From: Scilla litardierei
Lineage: Eukaryota; Streptophyta; Magnoliopsida; Asparagales; Asparagaceae
Assembly: GCA_030789695.1 (NCBI GenBank)
Contig: CM061132.1
Coordinates: 159,446,817-159,510,816 of the forward strand
Direction: 5' to 3'
Length of the DNA stretch: 64,000 nt
Every line of letters begins with the position of its first letter. The first letter of the stretch is position 1. The notes below the pieces were generated by a model. It saw only the letters and a list, made by a program, of their open reading frames with translations, had not been told where the DNA came from and made no database searches. Below, piece by piece: positions 21,390-33,480 of the stretch. The translations under genes were made by a program, and so were the position numbers.

Positions 21390-22310
21390 TTCTCCCCCTT
21401 TTTGGTGATGACAAAACAACATAAAAAATAATAAAAAATAATGATTCAAATGAAATTTACTTACTCCCCCTGCATTGATGACACGTTAATTCCAAAATAA
21501 ATAATAATCATACGCATCAAGCAGACGAGTAAAGTATAAAATGTGAATCCAATTATTGAAATATCGGATTTAAAATCCATTTTTATATCTTAACTCCCTC
21601 TGAATCTAACATATCAAACTAGATTCATGGTAAATTGCTTTGAATTATCAATTAGCACATCGTCATTATTAATTCTCTCCCCCTTTGACATAAGCAAAAA
21701 GAGCGGGAGGAGATCAACGACAACAACAATGGCTAAAAAACACAGGAGTCGTAGAATACGACGACGGTCCAAATGACACCAAAGGAAAATACGAAGTAAA
21801 TCAAAGCGTGCCAACGAGACCAAAGTCGATAATCGAAAAATAAAATCATCAAAACTCAAATCAATTGCACATATTGAGTTATGGAACATACTCTCCAATA
21901 TCAACATTCTTGATGAATTAAGTGCATGGAAAATAATTCTATGTTTTCATAGAAATAATTTCTATTAAATCAAATGTAATCGTCGAGCGACGAAATCAAC
22001 ATCAGAGACAATAATATAATGTGCGCAAAGAAGTAAATGTCAACACGATGTATATATATATATAAGAACATGGATACATCAAAAATATACATCTGCCAAC
22101 AATAACATAAACGATCCGCAGATCGGGGCACATCATACAACATATCTCACAGCATACATCGAAGTATCACAAAACATGTATACATCAAAATACATCATAA
22201 AAACATCCAAAAATATCAAAAAAATCCATAACCACCAACTATCCTACCCCACTCTCTCACTACAAGATATATCATCCAAAGTGCACTAGGGAGAGTCCTC
22301 CAACGCAAGC
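21390..22310 (-). other. 3' noncoding region of F with reiterated polypurine motifs
   Basis: Minus-strand GGGGGAG-type tracts at about 21390-21402, 21463-21472, 21595-21604 (degenerate, GAGGGAGTT) and 21674-21684 match the four in E in order. The rest is AT-rich with a (TA)n run near 22052. The segment just after the env-like stop (TGCACTTTGGATGATATA) is also homologous to E (ACACTTTGGATGATGTA). No gene. Confidence 0.75.
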
Positions 22311-22463
22311 TCAGGAGGTGGAGGCAGGGTCAGCAGCAGCGGCAGGCTCGGTAGAAGGTGTGGTGGTCTCAGGAACGACTGGAGTGTCAACTGATGGGAG
22401 AGTGGCAACGGGAGTGGTCTCGGGAGCACCAACAGATGAAGAATCCACCGGATGAATGGTGGT
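22311..22463 (-). pseudogene. C-terminal end of the env-like ORF of F
   Basis: Fifty codons plus TGA, Pro/Thr/Ser/Ala-rich and ending ADPASTS, close to the E ORF end ADPASSS. The upstream part resumes in frame at 63779-64000 once C and one copy of GTGGT are set aside. The ORF is broken by the C insertion. Confidence 0.85.
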
Positions 22464-24057
22464 TGATCGCGCCCCGAATACACGTCCCGGAGCGGCGACG
22501 ATCGTAGTCTTACCGCAAGTGCACGGTGTAGCGGCGAGCGGGTATCGAACACAGGGAGGCCTAATAACAGTGTCTTCTTCGAATCACCTGGCTATAGGGA
22601 AAGTCGGGAGAATGTTCGCAATGTGCGGTCACAGTCGTTTAAATGTGTAAAGGGATTAACAAATTAATAAAGGCGCTTATGGGATAGGGAATCCTCGCTA
22701 CTTGCCGTATCTCATCATTGTGACTCGTAGGTTTCACAATTGCTAGACTTGAAAATTGGGTGAACTAGTTGCAACTAAATGTGGAACCAAGCTCACGCTC
22801 TCGCGCTATTGCCGGTCTATAGCCAACCTAGGGTAGGGTCCAATCTCTTGCAAACCCTAACCTAGGCAAACTAGCGTGAAGAACAACATCATTGTTCAAT
22901 CGTATCTCGAGCCCACTCTCGTGCACACTCGAGCTACGACCAAGGTTGGGATAGTTCCTACCCATCCAATCTCTTGCAAATGAGTATTGGTATAGAATTG
23001 CAATCGAAAAACCCTAGTTTCGGTCCAATCTCTTGCAAACCGATCCCGGAGGAATTCAATTGCAACCCAATTCGAATATCTAGGGCTTCCTATCGAATTG
23101 GGATCCAATCTCTTGCAAATCCCAATCGATATGAATCCCTAGCTATTCGTATTATAGCAATCCCAAACTACCCCTAATCAATCCTAGCAATAGTTTTACC
23201 AATTCATCACAATTTCGAAATTGGGCTCGTAGGGTTCATCCCTACGCCCTAAGACGATGAACTACTCACAATTCATAATAGAATGCAATAGAAATTCACA
23301 AATAAAATCCATGGAATTCATAGCAATATTCAAAATATCAACAAAAATTGAGTTTTTGAGGGAGAGAAATACAAACCAATGAAGAACAAGATAGCATCCA
23401 ACAAAATCTCACTTTTCTCTCCTCCCTTAAAGCTAAATCTAATCCCTAAAAAGTTAATCTAAAAAGCTGCAAAAAGTTCTGAAAAATCTCTCTTAAACTA
23501 GGTTTAAAACTGGGGTTAAATACCCCCCAAAATCGCCCAAAAAACCCTGACGAAAATGCCCCTGCGCAGCCTCAAATCCGCAGTTTTCGCTACAGGCAGC
23601 GCGGCTCACTCGACCGAGTGACAAATGTCACTCGGCCGAGTGACGAACCCTGTACAAAAACAGAGAGTTGGGGGTCTCGGGGGTCGTCTCCTCGGAGCTC
23701 ACTCGGGCGGACGGCCTTTCGCCACTCGGGCGGACGTAGGTTGTCACTCGGGCGGACCGTCTTTCTCCACTCGGCCGAGTCAGTCATCGGGACTGACAGA
23801 CGAAAAAACCAGAGAGTTCATTCTCTTTTGTTGTCGTCGTCTTGGCTCCACTCGGGCGATGGGTGACTCGGTGCTCGGCCGAGTGGCATGGTGATGCTCG
23901 GCCGAGTGCACGCTGATATTGCTCTGTTAAGTGTCCGATCTGGCCGGCCGTGCGGGCTTCCCATGGTCGGCCGAGTGACTCCTTCACTCGGTCGAGTGAA
24001 GTGCTAAAAATGCCCAAACTTCATATCTTCGCCTCCTCGTCGCTCCTACGACGTTCT
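22464..24057 (-). mobile_element. 3' LTR of C, main part
   Basis: Collinear with 61949-63543 and cut at 24057 by D. On the minus strand U3 carries the CTCGGCCGAG-type array (23606-24001), then a TATTTAA-type TATA box (about 23515-23523), then the transcribed part with four copies of CCAATCTCTTGCAAA on the plus strand (about 22839, 22965, 23022, 23104). Small ORFs in it are incidental. Confidence 0.92.
23606..24001. repeat. CACTCGGCCGAGTG-type palindrome array, C 3' LTR
   Basis: Repeated palindromes and half-sites: TCACTCGACCGAGTGA, TCACTCGGCCGAGTGA, CACTCGGGCGGA, GCTCGGCCGAGTG, TCACTCGGTCGAGTGA. The copy in the 5' LTR is 63090-63485. A related array with the flank ACAGAGAGTTGGG lies inside C at 38031-38372. 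Confidence 0.9.
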
Positions 24058-25335
24058 TGTAGGAATATGATGCCCTCAAGGCCATTTATTCCTGTGTGAA
24101 TAGCACAAACATCTTGTTCGAAATAACAGTAAGCTGTTTGGTAATAATTTATCTAAGTTATATTGTAATGTAGTTAACATTAGATATCAACTTAGGTAAA
24201 GTCCTGAGACTTTATGCAAGGTCAAACGGGTATCGAGATGAGTATCTCGATCATGGAGAAACGTTTGACCGTCTGTAGCATAAGTCTGAAATGGTTCGTG
24301 GTTGTAGATGTTTCGAGACAAGGATATCGAAACATCGGATAGACCATTGTGTCTTAGTCTTCACCGTTTAGCGGTGGCGATGATCTCATGATCGCTTGAC
24401 TTGGCGAAGTCGAAGACGAGACACAGGTGCTCATTAGAATGAGTTCACTGAACGATCCACTAGAGTTATCATATGGTTATATTGACCAATCTGTCAGTGA
24501 TAACTCTGAGTGATGATAGGATAGTTGGTCTTTTGACTTGAGGTCATTTTGACGGACCTGTGCGTGAACGGTGCCACTTAGATCAACTGACCTAGCTTCG
24601 AGGCAAGGCCTGTCGAAAGGTCTTTTGATTGGGTGTCACTTGAAACGTACGAGGTGAGTAATGACCAAGAGAGGATTCGTCTCTCCCGGTCAATGGGAGT
24701 TAGTGGCGTAGAGTTAGTTCGGCCTTTAGTAAAAACTCTGCGCAGAGTATGTTGGAAGAAGTCCAACATTAGTTGACTAAAGATCGATAGAAACTAACCG
24801 GAGTCAAGTTATTAGGGTTGACAGTTTGACCGTACCCCAGACTTGATCCGAACGACATATTTAAGACGAAGAGACTATAACTGCGGAATTCATCACGGAA
24901 ACAGTCAGGTGGTCCCGACAATACTCATGTCAATGAGTCAACCACATAATGATGATTCCTGAAGCAGGGACGGCAACCACTGCTCGTGGTCACTGCCGTA
25001 TAGGGCTTCGAGCCCAACCTGTTGTAAGGGTCAGGCTGTAGGGTCTCACACAGAGTGCAACGCTTCGTCTAGTAATAGGTAGAAATCTGTTAGGGAGAAT
25101 AATTGCATTTTTGATGCAATATGATAGTTTAAGCTTAGATAGGGACTATTTTGCATTTGATGCAAAAGCGATTAAATACGTATTAAATTGTTTAATAAAA
25201 TATTTAATAAAATAAACGCAAGGAAAAGTTCACGGGTAAGACGGGAATGTCCCGGTCTACGCCCAGGTTCGAACGGCATCCAAATCGGACACCAAATGCT
25301 CAAGATAGAGCCAAAACAGCCAAACAGATCAGACC

Positions 25336-25650
25336 GGGTCAGGCCAGGCTGACCCAGACCAGACCAAGTCTGGCCTGGGTGCCTGGCCAGACCTGGCTGA
25401 GCCAGGAACCCAGGCAGCCAGGCCTGGGCACAGGCCCAGGCGCTGGGCGCCTGGGCCTGCGCCCAGGCGGGCCTGGGCGCCTGGGCGCCCAGGCGCCCTG
25501 GGCCGGGCGCCTTGGGCGCCCGGCCCAGGCGCCCGCCTGGCGCCTGGCGCCAGGCTGGCGCCTGGGCGCCAGGTGCCTGGGCGCCTGGGCGCCTGGGTGC
25601 CCGAGCCCAGACTTGGGCGCCCGTGCCCAGGTCTGGGTTTGGGCGCCCAG
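25336..25650. repeat. GGCGCC/CCTGGGCGCC palindromic array, D 5' LTR
   Basis: Dense repetition of CCTGGGCGCC, GGCGCCCAGG and CCCAGGC, which are self-complementary, ending at about 25650. The 3' LTR copy is 31911-32236 and differs by small internal indels. Confidence 0.88.
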
Positions 25651-25980
25651 TCAGACTTGTGGGTCCCACCTCTGGGTGTGGAACCCTAGGTTTGATGGGC
25701 ATTTTTTGACGGCTCGTTTTTGTGAAAAACTAGCCTAGGGCTGATCTTTGGACACTCAATTGGAGGGTCAAACGACCTCCGATTGACGAACGGTTTTTTC
25801 CTATGCGTTCACCGTTGAACGCTTGTCGCATTGATAGGTTGTATCGATCCTGAAGCTCAACGGTGAGTGAGTTAAAATTCACGGAAGTTTGCACTTTGTG
25901 AAGTGCAAACTAACTTGATTTTAAATTAACTCTATTTTAGTCCCACATCGGATTTTGAGAAAAGGGGAGAGTCCGCCGCC

Positions 25981-25988
25981 TATATAAA
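25981..25988 (+). promoter_or_regulatory. TATA box of the D 5' LTR
   Basis: TATATAAA in GCCGCCTATATAAATAGGGG, about 330 bp downstream of the GC-rich array. The 3' LTR has the same sequence at about 32568. Confidence 0.75.
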
Positions 25989-26636
25989 TAGGGGTCTCCC
26001 CCCTTCCTCAAAACTCGTCCCAAGCTCTAGATCTGAGCGGCTCTCGTAAATGTTGGAGCACGCTCGGATCTTAGCTTAAATTAAATATTTCTCTATCTCC
26101 CTAAAATTTCTGCCTTACTCCTGCGGGCTCTAGCAAAGCCTCAAAGGAGTTCGGATTCTGGATCCGAAATCTTGGCGGAGGTTTCACTCGCGTGAAACTT
26201 TCTTCGGCGGTTGGTTGGCTCGGCGGCACGGGGATTGATCGCCTCGGGATGCGGAGCGGTTCGAGGAGCGGTTCGGGGAGCGGTTCAAGGAGCGGCTCGG
26301 CGTGGGACGGGAGCAGCTCGGAAGACGGCGCGGAACATCTCGCCTGCTCCAGGGCTGAGATTCCGGGTATGTGGTTAAAGTAGTTTATTAGCATTAGTTT
26401 AGTTTAATCGCAGTAGGCTAGATCCTTCTTGGGATGGTCAGACCCATCCCAAGTCGGCATAGATCTTGGCATAGGGTCTTGGACCTTAGGGCCAAGTTAA
26501 AATTGTTTTAACTTGCATGTTAATTTAGTTAACATAGTTTTTCTTCCGCTGCTTTTGTTTTCTCTGTCTATGTTCCGTCCGACTTAGGACGGGACTAGAG
26601 TTTTTGTACCCTAAGGGAAACCCCAAATCCCTACAG

Positions 26637-26649
26637 TGGTATCAGAGCC
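26637..26649 (+). other. Primer-binding site of D, tRNA-iMet type
   Basis: TGGTATCAGAGCC, one base after the LTR end. Confidence 0.92.
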
Positions 26650-29600
26650 TAGGTTTGCGTAGCGATCTAGGTACTGCGATTAATTTTAAACTTAAGAATG
26701 CTTTTAAATACTTTTTAAAATGTCTTTAAAATTATGAGATAAATTTTAAAAATGTTTTAGATGTTCTAAAATTTTTTTTTGAAATTTTTTGAACATGGAA
26801 ATTTTTTAAAATGACGTTTTAAAATTTATGTGATAACTTTTAAAACTAATTTTTTTAAAAAAAAAAAATCTTTAAAAGTTTAAAATTTATTTTGGATGCC
26901 TAAAAATTTTATATGATAAATTTTTAAAGCATGAAAATTTTAAAATGATGATTTTAAGTTTATGTAAAATTGATTTTAAGGCTTTAAATGTTTATGCGAT
27001 AAATTTTTTAAACGTAGCATGCAAATTAGTGATTTTAAAATTAAGTTTTTTTTATGAGATAAAAATAAAATAATTTCAAAATCATATTTTAAATTTAATT
27101 GTTAAATTTATGTTTGCATGCAGAAATTGTTTATGTGATAAACTTAGTTTAATTTAGTTGTGCACTATCTTTATGCGATAAATTAGTGTAGCTTTATTTT
27201 AATGGCTAGTGCATCTTGTCCCTTATTTGATAACACAAGACAACCTCTTAGGTTAGCCATTAAAAATGATTAAAATTTATTACTTGAATTTTAATGACAT
27301 GCTATATTTTAATAAATCATTAACAACAATATTAAGACCTAATTCCTGATTAGGGTAGTCCTTTAAATGAATTTTCAATTCTAATTGTTATAATTTTCAT
27401 TAAAGGACTTCGCTTTTAGCGTTGTTAATAATTTATTAAAATCCTAATAATGATTAGGGTAGCACGTGAACCTTATAGTTGATAAGGACTTAATAAAAGT
27501 TATTAAACAAATCCTAAAAATTTTGAATTTAAGGATTCAACTAGTTGATAGGATTAATTAGTTGTTAATAAAAGCTGTTTAGTCTATGGCATACATACAA
27601 AAATGACAAGCTTCATTCAATGGACCATGATCCAGTCAATGTGCTTGGCTAAGAGTTCTGGGTCAACCCTTGCTAGTCCAAGGGGTAGTGATCCTGGCTT
27701 AGTCAATTCCCTGGCTGAGTTCCGCTGGACCGCAATGTCGCGAATCATGATTGTATGACACCCTGGACTATATCTAAGTCAAATACGTTAATGATCTTTT
27801 TCAAGATTAGCCGTAGCCCTCCTTGTTTTAGGGGTTAGCAACTATAGGGCCCGTGTTATAGTTGTTGAGATACACTCAAGCTGTGACATGGCAACCCTAT
27901 AGAAACTAACTCCTTAAATACATAAGATGAAATCTTGACTAACCCTAACCGTCGTCTCGTACCCCGAGCGACGGCGTAAGTTAAGTCAACGATGTAGTCT
28001 GACTTGATGTAAGTCTAAGACCCGACCCAAACCGACGTGTCGTGCATACACCGAGCTGAGGGGCAAGTCAGGCTAGACATGAAAACAAGGGTCCGACTAG
28101 ACTAGACATTGTGATTTGGATGAGCACACTCATGATCACGAATGCCTAGGGGCAAAAACCGATTAAGAGAGTCATATCCGATATGATCGATGAAGAGTCA
28201 TCTTCCGATCGCAGAGTCAATCAACTTGTTGAGCTACACTCAAGGTTGTTTAGACTCAAGGTGATTGGAACTCTTACCCATTGATTTTAATTCGATTAAA
28301 TCGTTCGTTATTAAGCTTTAAAACGTTCGTAAAATTAGTGGGAGGATATAGATAGATAAAAGCCAATCTACCTATATTTAACATTCAACATATGCTAAAA
28401 CTAGGGCAAGACTATGTTTACCGAAAGAATCAATTGATAATATTGGAATTAGTGAACTGGTCAATAAGTTGATTAATTGAATATCGAGTTAAATTCTAAT
28501 TGATAGAATTAAAACTATATTCTCGTTGACATTAAATGACCTTCTAAAGAACAGACTTAAGAAATATGATTTCATTAAGTTCTGGGTCCAACAAATAAAT
28601 TAACGCTACATGTCACTCGTCTCTATATGAGGCAGCTTGAACATATAGGACATTCAAAGTATGTTTCTCCCTACAACTTGTCGAGCTACCCTCAAGGTTG
28701 TATGGACAAACAATTTTGATCCGCAAAGTTCGAAAATTCGATCAAACCGTTTGAGTCGAATACGAGTGCATGAGCGATGCAAGACTATGTATCCCAACCG
28801 GATCTTGAGACAAGCAACTTCTTGAGCTACACTCAAGATTGCAAAGCTCAAGCGTTTGGATACATAAGTTACTTGCATAGCTATTTATTTATGTTGATAT
28901 CTAAATGTGATTTAGAAAAAGGAAGAAGGCATTTTGGAAAGTCAATTGAGAAAGTTAGTTTAATTTATCATTAGTAAAGGCATAAGTAGGAGGAAATGAA
29001 AATGTGACATATTTTGATGTCACGATTTCAGAATGAATTGTTATACAAAAGACGTTTAACACATTTTGACGAATGTCGTCACATTGCTTCTGAAGTAATG
29101 TTTTGCGTTAAGTAATTTGTAAATAACTAAATATATATTAAATGTTAATATATGAATACACAAGATAGTAGCAACTTATATGGTAAAATTAGACTAGGCC
29201 GTATCTAGAGATTAAGCTTCACAAGTCACATAAAAAGGGGTCTGACCTCTCGTATTATGAAGTCTACGGACACTTGTGAGTCTTAGCCTCTTAGATACAA
29301 TGGCCGAAACCCATCTGTGAGACAGTGGGAGAATGAGTTGTCGAACTCAGTCTAGTACATACTGATGTACCCGAGTCTAGATTAACCAAAATAAGTTATT
29401 CGTATGTTTTATTAAGACACGTGTTCTTGATGAAACACAAGTCTGATAAAATAAAGAACGAAATGACTAAAGTATTTAAACTGATTCGATTAGATCGAAT
29501 GGTCAAATACTTAGCTAAATAAAATCTTGTGTAATTAAAAGAAAATGTGATTTTCTCTCAGGTCAAGTCTGTTAACACATCAGAGTGTTAAAAAGGTATG

Positions 29601-30489
29601 AATCACACTTAGTTAGACTTGGTGCGATCCATAAATAAGTGACTCTGAGTTAACTCCTCCCTCTGGGTTAAGTCCCAGATAGTAATGCCTAGGTTTTGAT
29701 AATGTTCTATAAGGACATTATCAATAATATATTCAATAAATCAAATCGTAAGGAAGTTGTATTATTACTCGAATCTCGTAAGACGAAATGTCGAGTTAGA
29801 CATCATAACTGATGATGACTTAGTCAACTTCTAGGATGAAATTCGGAGTAGTAACTCTGATTTAAAACTTGATGCAGGTCCGTGTGCGTAAATAAATTTG
29901 AGAATTTAGTTTACGTACCCAAGGAAAATGTTTCCTCACTTTCCGCAAGTAAATCTTTAAGTTAAAAGATTGATGCAGAAAGGAAAATAGTGAAGTACAA
30001 TCTTGTTGGACGGGAACGGTTTTCATCCTAATTTCTTTAAAACGGATTATGATGAAACCGGTTTCGCCAACAGATGTGTACAGATCTACTCGGACCAAAG
30101 CCGATGTAAAACGCTTAAGTTGACCATGAAAATTGGAGCATTCACTTATAAGTTCGTTTTTCTAAATATGATTTAGACGGACCAACTTATATGAATTGGC
30201 CAGAGAATTTTCAAGGTCAGTGGGAGCGTGTAAATTACATGCGAGACATCAAAGAGATGGAACATATATTTTGATTAAGTAATCAAAGAGTTTGATTATT
30301 TATCAGAAATGAATATGAACCATTTGAAATGACCAAATAACTAATTTAAAATTATTATTGTAAGGTACGATGAACTGGATAAGATCCAAGTAAAATAAAA
30401 TATTATGGATTCCGACAGACCAAATGAATTATTTGAATGAGATTCAAATAGTTGGTCTGACATTAACATAGAAACCCCTTAAGTCTATA
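26650..30489 (+). other. Non-coding interior of D
   Basis: No ORF of substance. 26690-27190 is very AT-rich with at least seven degenerate repeats of TTATGNGATAAATTTTTAAA. 27585-27760 is homologous to part of B (51225-51393, reverse). Four stem-loop motifs of the form CTTGAGCTACACTCAAG lie near 27861, 28225, 28675 and 28816. The remainder shows nothing recognisable; it may be decayed pol. Confidence 0.7.
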
Positions 30490-30549
30490 GAGTAGACGGC
30501 TTTAGCAGATCCACTCACGAAGGCTCTATCACATGAAGTCGGGAAAACT
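30490..30549 (+). pseudogene. Remnant of copia pol C-terminus in D
   Basis: One frame from 30499 reads ALADPLTKALSHEVGK, the ADPLTK motif near the end of copia RNase H. Nothing upstream keeps a frame. It identifies D as a copia derivative. Confidence 0.7.
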
Positions 30550-30594
30550 TGTGTGTAAAAACGATATTAGATATCGAGATAAATGGGCCTGAGT

Positions 30595-30606
30595 GCAAGT
30601 GGGAGA
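30595..30606 (+). other. Polypurine tract of D
   Basis: GCAAGTGGGAGA directly before the 3' LTR start TGTAGG. Confidence 0.8.
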
Positions 30607-33222
30607 TGTAGGAATATGATGCCCTCAAGGCCATTTATTCCTGTGTGAATAGCACAAACATCTTGTTCGAAATAACAGTAAGCTGTTTGGTAATAATTTA
30701 TCTAAGTTATATTGTAATGTAGTTAACATTAGATATCAACTTAGGTAAAGTCCTGAGACTTTATGCAAGGTCAAACGGGTATCGAGATGAGTATCTCGAT
30801 CATGGAGAAACGTTTGACCGTCTGTAGCATAAGTCTGAAATGGTTCGTGGTTGTAGATGTTTCGAGACAAGGATATCGAAACATCGGATAGACCATTGTG
30901 TCTTAGTCTTCACCGTTTAGCGGTGGCGATGATCTCATGATCGCTTGACTTGGCGAAGTCGAAGACGAGACACAGGTGCTCATTAGAATGAGTTCACTGA
31001 ACGATCCACTAGAGTTATCATATGGTTATATTGACCAATCTGTCAGTGATAACTCTGAGTGATGATAGGATAGTTGGTCTTTTGACTTGAGGTCATTTTG
31101 ACGGACCTGTGCGTGAACGGTGCCACTTAGATCAACTGACCTAGCTTCGAGGCAAGGCCTGTCGGAAGGTCTTTTGATTGGGTGTCACTTGAAACGTACG
31201 AGGTGAGTAATGACCAAGAGAGGATTCGTCTCTCCCGGTCAATGGTAGTTAGTGGCGTAGAGTTAGTTCGGCCTTTAGTAAAAACTCTGCGCAGAGTATG
31301 TTGGAAGAAGTCCAACATTAGTTGACTAAAGATCGATAGAAACTAACCGGAGTCAAGTTATTGGGGTTGACAGTTTGACCGTACCCCAGACTTGATCCGA
31401 ACGACATATTTAAGACGAAGAGACTATAACTGCGGAATTCATCACGGAAACAGTCAGGTGGTCCCGACAATACTCATGTCAATGAGTCAACCACATAATG
31501 ATGATTCCTGAAGCAGGGACGGCAACCACTGCTCGTGGTCACTGCCGTATAGGGCTTCGAGCCCAACCTGTTGTAAGGGTCAGGCTGTAGGGTCTCACAC
31601 AGAGTGCAACGCTTCGTCTAGTAATAGGTAGAAATCTGTTAGGGAGAATAATTGCATTTTTGATGCAAGAGATGAAATAATTGCATTTGATGCAATATGA
31701 TAGTTTAAGCTTAGATAGGGACTATTTTGCATTTGATGCAAAAGCGATTAAATACGTATTAAATTGTTTAATAAAATATTTAATAAAATAAACGCAAGGA
31801 AAAGTTCACGGGTAAGACGGGAATGTCCCGGTCTACGCCCAGGTTCGAACGGCGTCCAAATCGGACACCAAATGCTCAAGATAGAGCCAAAACAGCCAAA
31901 CAGATCAGACCGGGTCAGACCAGGCTGACCCAGACCAGACCAAGTCTGGCCTGGGTGCCTGGCCAGACCTGGCTGAGCCAGGAACCCAGGCAGCCAGGCC
32001 TGGGCACAGGCCCAGGCGCTGGGTACCTGGGCCTGCGCCCAGGCGGGCCTGGGCGCCTGGGCGCCCAGGCGCCCTGGGCCGGGCGCCTTGGGCGCCCGGC
32101 CCAGGTGCCCGCCTGGCGCCCGCCTGGCGCCTGGCGCCAGGCTGGCGCCTGGGCGCCAGGTGCCTGGGCGCCTGGGCGCCTGGGTGCCCGAGCCCAGACT
32201 TGGGCGCCCGTGCCCAGGTCTGGGTTTGGGCGCCCAGTCAGACTTGTGGGTCCCACCTCTGGGTGTGGAACCCTAGGTTTGATGGGCATTTTTTGACGGC
32301 TCGTTTTTGTGAAAAACTAGCCTAGGGCTGATCTTTGGACACTCAATTGGAGGGTCAAACGACCTCCGATTGACGAACGGTTTTTTCCTATGCGTTCACC
32401 GTTGAACGCTTGTCGCATTGATAGGTTGTATCGATCCTGAAGCTCAACGGTGAGTGAGTTAAAATTCACGGAAGTTTGCACTTTGTGAAGTGCAAACTAA
32501 CTTGATTTTAAATTAACTCTATTTTAGTCCCACATCGGATTTTGAGAAAAGGGGAGAGTCCGCCGCCTATATAAATAGGGGTATCCCCCCTTCCTCAAAA
32601 CTCGTCCCAAGCTCTAGATCTGAGCGGCTCTCGTAAATGTTGGAGCACGCTCGGATCTTAGCTTAAATTAAATATTTCTCTATCTCCCTAAAATTTCTGC
32701 CTTACTCCTGCGGGCTCTAGCAAAGCCTCAAAGGAGTTCGGATTCTGGATCCGAAATCTTGGCGGAGGTTTCACTCGCGTGAAACTTTCTTCGGCGGTTG
32801 GTTGGCTCGGCGGCACGGGGATTGATCGCCTCGGGATGCGGAGCGGTTCGAGGAGCGGTTCGGGGAGCGGTTCAAGGAGCGGCTCGGCGTGGGACGGGAG
32901 CAGCTCGGAAGACGGCGCGGAACATCTCGCCTGCTCCAGGGCTGAGATTCCGGGTATGTGGTTAAAGTAGTTTATTAGCATTAGTTTAGTTTAATCGCAG
33001 TAGGCTAGATCCTTATTGGGATGGTCAGACCCATCCCAAGTCGGCATAGATCTTGGCATAGGGTCTTGGACCTTAGGGCCAAGTTAAAATTGTTTTAACT
33101 TGCATGTTAATTTAGTTAACATAGTTTTTCTTCCGCTGCTTTTGTTTTCTCTGTCTATGTTCCGTCCGACTTAGGACGGGACTAGAGTTTTTGTGCCCTA
33201 AGGGAAACCCCAAATCCCTACA
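30607..33222 (+). mobile_element. 3' LTR of D
   Basis: 2,616 bp, nearly identical to the 5' LTR. Visible differences: single substitutions (for example GTCGAAAGG/GTCGGAAGG and TTTGTACCC/TTTGTGCCC), changes in the GC-rich array, and the short insertion near 31672. Followed by GTTCT. Confidence 0.93.
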
Positions 33223-33227
33223 GTTCT

Positions 33228-33463
33228 TTCTCCTTCCACTCCTCTCCAACAGCAAAATACCCCTCAAGAGCGTCGTCGGTGACACTCTGGAGTAGGTGCA
33301 TCTCAGAATCACTCCAAATCGCTCCAAATCTCTTGAAATACGACAAAAACAACAAATCGTGAAAAGCATCGCAATATTGTCGAATAAACGTGAAAAACAC
33401 GATTTGAGCGATCAAAATGGCATGCAAACATGCAGAAAAAAGGTGTAAAATATGGAGTGATCA
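33228..33463 (-). mobile_element. 3' LTR of C, remaining part after D
   Basis: Collinear with 63544-63778. On the minus strand it begins TGATCACTCCATATTTTAC at 33463, the true start of the LTR. Confidence 0.92.
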
Positions 33464-33480
33464 AAATCCCCCAAGCTTAC
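33464..33480 (-). other. Polypurine tract of C
   Basis: Minus-strand GTAAGCTTGGGGGATTT next to the LTR start. The core TAGCTTGGGGGAG recurs in C at about 34033-34045, 35089-35102 and 38831-38843. Confidence 0.8.

Larger units (their letters stand above)
24058..26635 (+). mobile_element. 5' LTR of D
   Basis: 2,578 bp. A GC-rich palindromic patch (25336-25650) lies upstream of TATATAAATAGGGG (25979-25994), marking U3. Pro/Gly/Arg-rich ORFs over the patch are compositional, on both strands. The 3' LTR is about 38 bp longer, mainly through an insertion with GATGAAATAATTGCATTTGA near 31672-31692. Confidence 0.93.
24058..33222 (+). mobile_element. Non-autonomous copia-derived LTR element D
   Basis: LTRs 24058-26635 and 30607-33222 (TGTAGGAATATG...AAATCCCTACA), flanked by GTTCT (24053-24057 and 33223-33227). 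The intact sister site in the other C LTR (63538-63548) shows the uninterrupted sequence. An iMet primer site follows the 5' LTR and a purine tract (CAAGTGGGAGA) precedes the 3' LTR. The 4.0-kb interior lacks any long ORF; only a copia RNase H tail (ADPLTKAL) remains at its 3' end. This fits a large retrotransposon derivative that depends on enzymes from a relative. Confidence 0.92.

Noticed and set aside
25172..25738. Pro/Gly/Arg-rich ORFs on both strands in the D LTRs (also 31823-32296)
   Set aside because: Produced by a GC-rich palindromic repeat with few stops in any frame. No domain, no conserved start context.
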